Positions 1 to 6,380 of a stretch of DNA of 12,851 bases are shown in pieces. How positions within the stretch are numbered: position 1 is the stretch's first letter; each line of letters starts with the position of its first letter. The notes beneath the pieces were generated by a model. The model saw nothing but the letters and a program-made list of their open reading frames with translations. It was not told the DNA's origin and ran no database searches. Source of the stretch: Cylindrodendrum hubeiense (taxonomy: Eukaryota > Ascomycota > Sordariomycetes > Hypocreales > Nectriaceae); the NCBI GenBank assembly GCA_014621425.1, contig JAANBB010000730.1, forward strand, positions 1 to 12,851, in the 5' to 3' direction. A program made the translations under genes and the position numbers.

Positions 1-2112
1 GACATCGTTTTGCTCGCTTGCCGGCCGCTGTACTACACACCCTCTTTGTCTCTTGTGCCCCATCACCGCCTCGAGGGCTCTCACTTCTATGTACTTACTT
101 ACATAGTCCACAGGCGACCCGCATACCGCTTTTTCTGCCAAACCCCTTCAGGCCAAGTTTCTCGTCCACCGTAGTTTCGTGGTATCGGGTTTCAGTCGGG
201 CAAACCCTGGCTGCTGCGCTGGTTGTGCGTCGGAGAATTTCTTCTCTGCTGCGCTGGCGCTGTCGCTTCGTTTGCCCTACATCGATAGATGCCCTAAGCT
301 GTGTCATGCATGCCCAACGGGCAGGGCTGTAGGCGTGCAGGACTGATATGTCTGACGAATTTCGGTCACAACTCAAGTGCATCGTCAAATTAATTTCCAG
401 CGCAGCATGTGATGCGTGTTCCATTTGTTGTCTTGTGCGGTGAAGCGAAAATGTGGTTATTCGACCCCTGTCCTCATGTTGTATGAATTGTCCGCGCGGG
501 TTTACCTGCTGTGTTTGCTTCCGGGCTGAATTTGCTTAAACCAGTGTGAAACGCTCCGAAGAACCCTGTCCTAGGTGGCATAAATTACTATGTACGCCGA
601 GTCAAGCCGTATTCGTACATGGCATTCGTTCTCGATAGATTGTGGGCATCAATTAAAGGGAACATACCCTATACGTCTCCATACATTTTGACCTGGCCAG
701 TGTCAACATGGTGTATTATACTTGCGTTATCTCCAGAACAATGTCGATTCCCATGTCGTCCCAACGTGTATCAGGATTGTTCTAGTCATCCTATTGCAGA
801 ACACGTTGGGGTGTGCTCACTGAGTTGTGCATCAGATATGTGAGTCTCAACAACCCGTACCGCACACACTCTAAAGAAATCGACCGTGCCATAGTCCATG
901 CACAATCTCATATCCGGTAGATTTCTACGTCATGGAGCAATGCCCAACTGAAATCAAGATCCTAGGGTGCTAAAACAGTCTCAGGTCACTCAGGAACATG
1001 TATGCACACCAAGCTTTTTATTGAGTCTCGGAATACAGCAGCATCTCGGATGAATGATGCGCCAAAGACAACAATGACTCAAACAAAATACTGCCCAAGT
1101 CATGACATTGGCTTGAGAAATCGGGGAGATTAAACCCAGGCACCCGTTAGTCATTGGTAACTTTGTAGAAATCTAATGCTACTTGGGTTGAGTGAGACCC
1201 TTGTTGAGAAACGTCCAAGACAGACTATCTCTATCAAAGTAGATGTACAATGATAAACCCCGTATTTGATAGACTGCAAATGTAATGTGTAATGTATATT
1301 AGATAAGGGGAGATAGAAAACTACTGAATACGAAGACCAGCGGTCAAACTTGCCGTAGTCTCACGGATTTGCAACACCATCGAGCACTCACATGAGATTT
1401 TAAGTTGAGGTAAAGCATTGTATGAGCTCCAGGCCATATGGAGCCTATATCCTTAATTATGAAGTAATGTAACCCATCATCTATGTAGTTGGATGCTTCA
1501 GGTGTCTAATCCTACTTTTGGTCTGGGCGGTTCGGGATGTTGAAACAACACCATCATCGCGGTGAGCTCTAGGGTAAGTGCGTATGAGATGATAAATTCT
1601 ACCTGCACCTTTCGCACGAGTTTATCATGTTCTAAAACAACATTATTTGGATGCCCTTGAAAGATTGGTGATCAGTTTATGCTCTACTTCTGTTCTATTC
1701 TGTGGTTTCTGGTGTGAGTGAACGATCGTAGTTGGATTTGATCAATTCTCCGTCCGAGTGTTGACAACTTTACTGCTGTGTGATGTTTGACGATGCATCA
1801 AATGAAAACGAACGAGTTGTATCATTCACAAGTAGATCTTCCCAATCGGCACAAATGTGCATAGTCGATCTCGTATATCAATTCTGCATAGATCTCGACA
1901 TGGCCTGTATGTAATGCCTCGAATTGAACAAAAGAGCGCCGCTACACCCGTGCCTCCCAACTTCCAAAAGAGAAATGCTGCGATCCATTGTATGCCAGAA
2001 GATCGAGTAGCGCCAAACTCCTCAAACACCCCCCATGACGAGGACAATTGAACCCGTTGAATGCCAAAAGTATTGCGCAGTCCCACATCGCATCCACCGC
2101 CGTCCTGCTCAT
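1..2112. other. Gene-poor, AT-richer flank; no gene recognised
   Basis: No convincing coding region was found on either strand. The open frames here are short, lack recognisable domains and overlap each other in different frames. Roughly 400-1830 is visibly richer in A and T than the gene-bearing parts of the window, for example 1240-1320. The first 350 bases are pyrimidine-rich on the plus strand and could be the edge of a neighbouring gene's untranslated region, but nothing fixes that. The part next to 2112 is the 3' flank of the leftward VPS24 gene and should contain its 3' UTR; I see no clear AATAAA there. I saw no tRNA, 5S rRNA or transposase signature. Confidence 0.6.
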
Positions 2113-2900
2113 CTAGCTTCGCAGCGCCTCTAGTCGGTTCCGCATCTGGTCCATCATGGCCTCGGCGTCTTCCTCTTCTTCATCCTCCTCCTCGACCTTC
2201 TTCTGGGGCTCCGTGAGCGGCACTGTGGGCAGCTTGGGTTCCTTGCGGTCCTTGAGAATCTCGCCCAGCACCTTGTCCACCTCGCCCTCATCGTCCTCCA
2301 TGATCATGTCCGGATCGGAGGGCAGCACGTCTTCGACCATCTCCTCGATGATCCCCGCCTTCATCAGCTCCATACTCAGCTCTTGCATGGTGCCGGCTAG
2401 CTCAGGTAGTCGGATAAGGGTATTGACGTCCTTCATGATGCCGACGCTGGCGCGGATGGAGCCCTCGATCTTGCGCACGGCAAAGGCCTCGTTGACCTGC
2501 ATCTGGACCGAGTTCAGCTGGGCCTTGGAGGTGATGAGGCGGGCCGAGGTGCGGCGTGTGCGGACGAGCTCGCCGGCGAAGCGACGGATTTCCAGCTGGG
2601 CCTGCTTGGCGCGGGCCGGGTCGCGCTGACCGCGGCGGTCGGCTTGGATGATGAGGTTCTTGGTCTTGGCCTCTACCTGCTTGACGGCGACGATGTCACG
2701 GTCGAGCTTGCGGATGTTGGATCGGACGAGGGCGTTGCACTTGCGCACCTGAGACGAGGCGTGAGTTAGCACCATGCATGGTCAGGCCACAGCAGTGTTG
2801 GAGAGGGCGAGGGCATTGCCACTCATGCATGGAAGAGACGGTGAGAGCGCACCTGGGTCTGGGGATCCGGCTTCACAAAGAGAGCCTTGAAGGTCTCCAT
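2113..2900 (-). CDS. VPS24: ESCRT-III subunit Vps24 (CHMP3 family), two exons
   Basis: This encodes a Snf7-family ESCRT-III protein that polymerises on endosomal membranes with Snf7 and Vps2 to drive multivesicular-body sorting. Exons are 2900-2853 and 2748-2113, giving 227 aa. The 104-nt intron (2852-2749) has donor GTGCGC, branch GCTAACTC and acceptor CTCAG. The first exon gives METFKALFVKPDPQTQ, the usual Vps24 start, behind a strong GCCGCCACC context. Residues 17-160 form the basic helical ESCRT-III core: the stretches ending QADRRGQRDP and SKAQLNSVQMQVNEAFA, and the LPELAGTMQELS...MKAGIIEEM block shared with human CHMP3. The tail is acidic (about 160-210). It ends in a helix, MMDQMRNRLEALRS, resembling the MIM1 motif (xxRLxxLR) that binds Vps4 MIT domains. 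A start at 2775 is also open but begins inside the intron and lacks the family N-terminus. The donor is slightly off consensus, which is the weakest part of the model. Confidence 0.93.
2749..2852 (-). other. VPS24 intron
   Basis: This intron follows codon 16 in phase 0. Reading the minus strand, the donor is GTGCGC, the branch site is CTAAC inside GCTAACTC at about 2765-2769, and the acceptor is CTCAG ending at 2749. Removing it joins the Vps24 N-terminal peptide to VRKCNALVRSN, the conserved start of the core. The downstream exon also begins with GTGCGC, the same six bases as the donor. Confidence 0.85.
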
Positions 2901-4324
2901 GGTGGCGGCTGGCTGGGCTGGCTGAGCGGAGGGAGAGGGCTGATAGCGGGAGGCGGCGGGCGACGATGACGCAACTGGGGCACGCTGGCAACAATGGGCT
3001 CAGGTTGCTCTGGGGCAGGCGAATGGCCGGTGGAGACAATGCGGCTTGTGTCGTTGCGCCGATGGTAGCAGATGCGCAGGTTCTGGGGCGGATGGCGTCG
3101 ACTCTGGGACGTGGGATCTCGCTCAAGGCATAACCGCGGGGACCGGATCGTGGTGGTTGTAGCTTGGGAGGCGGTGGTGGAGTGAGGCTCCCAGCCCCAA
3201 GCTAAATGGCCAAGGCCAAGGCCAAAGCCTCGAGGCTGACGAAAGGGCGGCGAGACGGCGGGGCCAACCACCACCCACCCAGCGGCACCGCTGAGCCTCT
3301 GAGCCTCTGGGCCTCTGAGGTCACAGTGGAGGCGGTTACAGGGGTCACAGGGGTTTACAGGGCGCCTCTGCCCGCTGTAAAAAGTCGGGCTGGGAACGTG
3401 CGGAGGACTGGCCAATGGAGCCCCGCCCATGTTTGGAGGTGCCTAGCCGGTTACCCCGCCATCTGGCGAGACAGGAAGATGGCAGGCTGTCGAGTCCCCG
3501 GGAGGCGGCGCATGAGGTTGCCAGGCTGCCACAGGAACAAGTAATTATGAGGCCGGTCATCGGGGGGAAATTTGGGGAGCATGAACCAAGAGAGGGACCC
3601 GATGTGTTCAAGCAGATATGTGGGCATACAGCCAGGCAGACAGGCAGTGATCTGCACCGAGATCTCCTTGGGCGTGCAGGAGAAGGGCAGCGAAGACATG
3701 GAAACGTCCGGCAGCTGCTGGACTGGCAGAACCAACTCAGCTCCAGCCCTGCATAGGTAGGTTAGGTAGGTACCTACTTGCCTACCGCGCAGCGGTACTG
3801 CCTTTGTAATTACAGCGAGCTCCAGCGCACGCCGGCACACTCCCTTGGGTGGGGGCTGTACCTCGCAAAACTGCGTCTGCGCCTGTACCCCTCGGCGTCG
3901 TAGTGCGGTACCTGTGCTGCCCGCATCTACCCGCCGCGCTGCAAGTACCGCACAACCACCCCGGGCTGCCCCTCACAGGTGCTAAACCGTTCTGTCCGCA
4001 AGTTCTTTCCGCATCCTTCTTGGACATTCCACGCGCGCCGCATTCCCCGGCCTTCCAGCGCAAGGAGCCAGCGCAAGTGGCCGCAGCCTCACCAAAAGGA
4101 ATACCAGCCTAGTACCTACCGCCTAACGTACGTACCTTCCTGGACCCAGCACCGGGCTGCCATCCAGCTAAACCTGCACCTCCACCTCCGCCGCCAAAAC
4201 TTGTCAACTCCATCTTCAACCTCGCAACTCAACCTCTCTCGCTACAACTGCACCTGGTTGTTTTTCTCTCTCTCTTCTCCCAAGATACCCTGTTCCCCCC
4301 CTTCTTCGCCGCACATCCTCCAAA
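2901..4324. promoter_or_regulatory. Divergent VPS24/SBA1 intergenic promoter region
   Basis: This 1.4 kb lies between the start codons of two divergent genes and must hold both promoters and leaders. The VPS24 side (2901-3440) is GC-rich with short repeats: GGCCAA-type hexamers near 3208-3230, CCTCTGAG-type repeats near 3290-3320, and a TTACAGGGG/TCACAGGGG tandem at about 3336-3361. The SBA1 side (about 4190-4324) is a pyrimidine-rich leader with a CTCTCTCTCTTCTCCC run, typical of strongly expressed fungal genes. Several overlapping open frames of 60-185 codons exist on both strands. None has a recognisable domain, and their overlap in many frames suggests chance frames in GC-rich DNA. GGTAGG-type repeats lie at 3753-3786 and 4110-4140. 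Confidence 0.65.
3753..3786. repeat. GGTAGG/CCTACC palindromic repeat
   Basis: TAGGTAGG units run into a 12-bp perfect palindrome GTAGGTACCTAC (3766-3777) centred on GGTACC. Outer GGTAGG (3757-3762) pairs with CCTACC (3781-3786). A related patch follows at 4110-4140 (TACCTACCGCC, ACGTACGTACC), and a much larger block lies at 12459-12640. Such motifs look like dispersed intergenic repeats; their function is unknown. Confidence 0.7.
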
Positions 4325-5487
4325 ATGGCGACTACCACTGTTCTTCCTGAAGGTATGTCATATCTGTGTTTCCCCCTCACCACCATCTCTCCCCCTCCTC
4401 CCTTTCCCGAGCTCGCTCTCTGCCCTGTCTGCCCTGTTTACCCCGTCTGCCCTGGTTGCTCTGCTTGCCTCGCCCGCCCTCCTCCTCATCCGCTCTGCTT
4501 CTCATCTGCCCTCCACCACCACTGCCCGCTTTCGCTCCCACACCCTCGCGTACAAACAATTGGAAGCATCCCCACCATCCTTCCTCACGATGCCTCCCGC
4601 CTCCCGCCTCTCGCCTCCTACCTCCCAACTCAGCCCCCCCTGGTTGAAGCCCCATCGCTAACCATTCACTCCGTCAACCTCCAGTCCTTTGGGCTCAGCG
4701 ATCTTCCCTCGCCGAAGAGGAGAAGAACTACGTCTACATGACCATCACCGCCGCTGATGTTCCCAAGAGCGACATCAAGCTTGACCTCAAGCCCAACGGC
4801 ATCACCTTCACCGGTACCTCCACTACCCTCAAGAAGACGTTCCACCTCGATGTCGAGTTCTTTGCCGAGATCGACCCCGAGAAGAGCCGCATCAACCACA
4901 CTGGCAAGAACATCGAGTTGAAGCTGCAGAAGAAGGAGCTCAAGGAGGAGTACTGGCCTCGGTTGTTCAAGGAGGCCAAGCGCGCCCATTTCCTCAAGAC
5001 TGACTTCGACAAGTGGGTCGATGAGGATGAGCAGAACGAGGCTGCTGAGGAGGACTTCTCCCAGTTTGGCGGCGGTGCCGGTGGCGGCATGGGTGAGTAG
5101 ATTCCAACCCCAACCCCAACCCCCTTGTGCCTACCTTGTTCGAGTTTGCACCAGACGGCCTTGCGCAATACACGCTGCTGTGTGGACGACATCAAGGCAC
5201 TATGCACAATACACAGGAACTAGAGACTAACGGCGTACGAATTAGGTGGCATGCCTGGCATGGACGGCGCCGGTGGCGACTTCGGTGGCATCGACTTCTC
5301 CAAGCTTGGTGGTGCCGGTGGCCTTCCCGGTATGGGAGGCATCCCTGGTATGGGAGGACCCGACGCTGATGAGGAGGAGGACGATGATGATGATGATGAT
5401 GCGGAGGACTTGCCCGATCTGGAGGGTGACGCCGCCAAGCCTGTTGCTGCGGCGGCCACTGAGACGGCCACTGAGAAGAAGGCTTAA
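4325..5487 (+). CDS. SBA1: Hsp90 co-chaperone p23/Sba1 (Wos2-like), three exons
   Basis: p23 binds the ATP-bound, closed Hsp90 dimer in the cytosol and nucleus, slowing ATP turnover and stabilising client complexes. Exons are 4325-4352, 4685-5092 and 5246-5487, giving 225 aa. Intron 1 (332 nt) has GTATGT, branch GCTAAC and CCAG; intron 2 (153 nt) has GTGAGT, branch ACTAAC and TTAG. The join restores VLPEVLWAQRSS, the usual p23 opening. The CS domain spans about residues 8-106 and contains the family signature EYWPRLFKE (98-106), followed by DFDKWVDEDE (116-125). The C-terminal tail is Gly/Met-rich with repeated GGMPGM/GGIPGM units (about 138-183). An aspartate/glutamate run (185-206) and an Ala-rich end follow. 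The flexible acidic tail is normal for p23 and is linked to its own chaperone activity. Regulation is not visible beyond a pyrimidine-rich leader and a long first intron after only nine codons. Confidence 0.95.
4353..4684 (+). other. SBA1 intron 1, long and pyrimidine-rich
   Basis: The intron interrupts codon 10 (phase 1). It opens with GTATGT, has CTAAC at 4658-4662 and ends CCAG at 4684. It is very C/T-rich on the coding strand, with almost no purine runs over 4370-4520, and is clearly longer than most introns here. Placement right after the first codons of a highly expressed gene fits an intron with an expression role, but that is inference. Open frames inside it on both strands are low-complexity and not credible genes. 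Confidence 0.85.
5093..5245 (+). other. SBA1 intron 2
   Basis: This is a phase 1 intron inside a glycine codon. The donor is GTGAGT, the branch is CTAAC at 5227-5231 and the acceptor is TTAG at 5245. An in-frame TAG lies at intron bases 6-8 (5098-5100), so an unspliced transcript ends translation at once after the folded domain. A CCCCAA triple repeat occurs near 5104-5121. Confidence 0.88.
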
Positions 5488-6380
5488 ACGACTTGATGCG
5501 AATTTGGGCTTTCTGGGCGGTTGGTGCTGTCACCGGAAACTGGGCGAAGGTGGCTGGGCGTTGCGCCGTCGGATTTTGAACAGATCTCACTCAACGCTAC
5601 TACCCGTTGCGCTGTGGAAATAGGAAAACTTCATGTTAACAAGTAAAATATATGACTCATGCGAACGTTCCGTCTCCCTGTGCTTGTGCCAAGCCATTGG
5701 GTTATAGGTGGAGAGTGGTGATGTAGGATCACCGAGTGATTTACTCAACTACAAAACCCTAGTGCATTGTTGAGGGTTGATGCCTGGACGGCCTTTAATG
5801 ATTGTTCAATGTGCTGATGGTCTTACCATTTAAAGCGTCTATTATACTTACCACATTAATCTACGGTGGTCGGTCTTGTCATGTTTTTAGACGAGTCAAG
5901 TTGCAATTCATCACTTCGTGGCCACTGCAAGATAGATCGCACACGAACTATCCGACCGGCGTGAGATGCCGATAGTAGGGCTTGATAATAGTCACATGAT
6001 ACACTCAGGCAGAACCATGTATGGAAGTTGTTTGATTTCCATCTATAATACACCTTTCGCCACCCAGTCCCATGCAATTTCATGGCAAGGCCAACGGAAA
6101 GTGCTAGGACTGGGCAGGCCGTGGACAGAAGCGGCAAGGGAGAAGAGAAGAAGATCAAAGCTGTAACAAACGCAAAACCAGCTGCCCCGTTATCCCGACT
6201 TCAAAAGCCTCCTCTCCCGCCTCCCTCGTGTGGGGATAAAACCATTCTGATGCAGCAATAACCAGTCATGAAACCAGTGCGCGTCTCTCCTTCAACGCCG
6301 CCACAGATCGAATTGTTTTTGGTATTTATTATTAAGTCTCAACCTCCAAGCCTGCAATACTTCTTCTTCTTTACAACCTC
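5488..6380. other. Convergent 3' region between SBA1 and YRA1
   Basis: No gene recognised. It holds the 3' untranslated regions of the rightward SBA1 gene and the leftward YRA1 gene. On the SBA1 side there is an A/T-rich GTAAAATATATG stretch near 5643-5654 that could guide 3' processing. A small perfect hairpin, GGTGAT-GTAGG-ATCACC, lies at 5717-5733. Open frames near 5856-6166 lie on both strands and show no family features. Confidence 0.6.
6325..6330 (-). terminator. Probable polyadenylation signal of YRA1
   Basis: Reading the minus strand, AATAAA occurs about 50 nt after the YRA1 stop codon within an A/T-rich TTAATAATAAATACC context. This is a good match to the canonical signal at a sensible distance. 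Fungal 3' ends are loosely defined, so the cleavage site itself cannot be placed. Confidence 0.6.

Noticed and set aside
2156..2629. 157-codon plus-strand frame, serine-rich
   Set aside because: It is the antisense shadow of VPS24: the serine runs come from Glu/Asp codons of the acidic tail read backwards.
3206..3840. Several frames of 88-129 codons between VPS24 and SBA1
   Set aside because: Low-complexity stretches, mutual overlap on both strands and no family resemblance. The interval is better explained as a shared promoter.
4000..4035. Heat-shock element upstream of SBA1 (clustered TTC units)
   Set aside because: The TTC units are not in the alternating 5-bp nTTCnnGAAn pattern and can be explained by pyrimidine richness.
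5104..5121. Interstitial telomere-like repeat (CCCCAA units) in SBA1 intron 2
   Set aside because: Only three units, and they do not match the TTAGGG repeat of filamentous ascomycetes.
5711..5820. Possible C/D snoRNA-like boxes (GTGATGT ... CTGA)
   Set aside because: The C box is off consensus, and no terminal stem or clear C'/D' pair is present.
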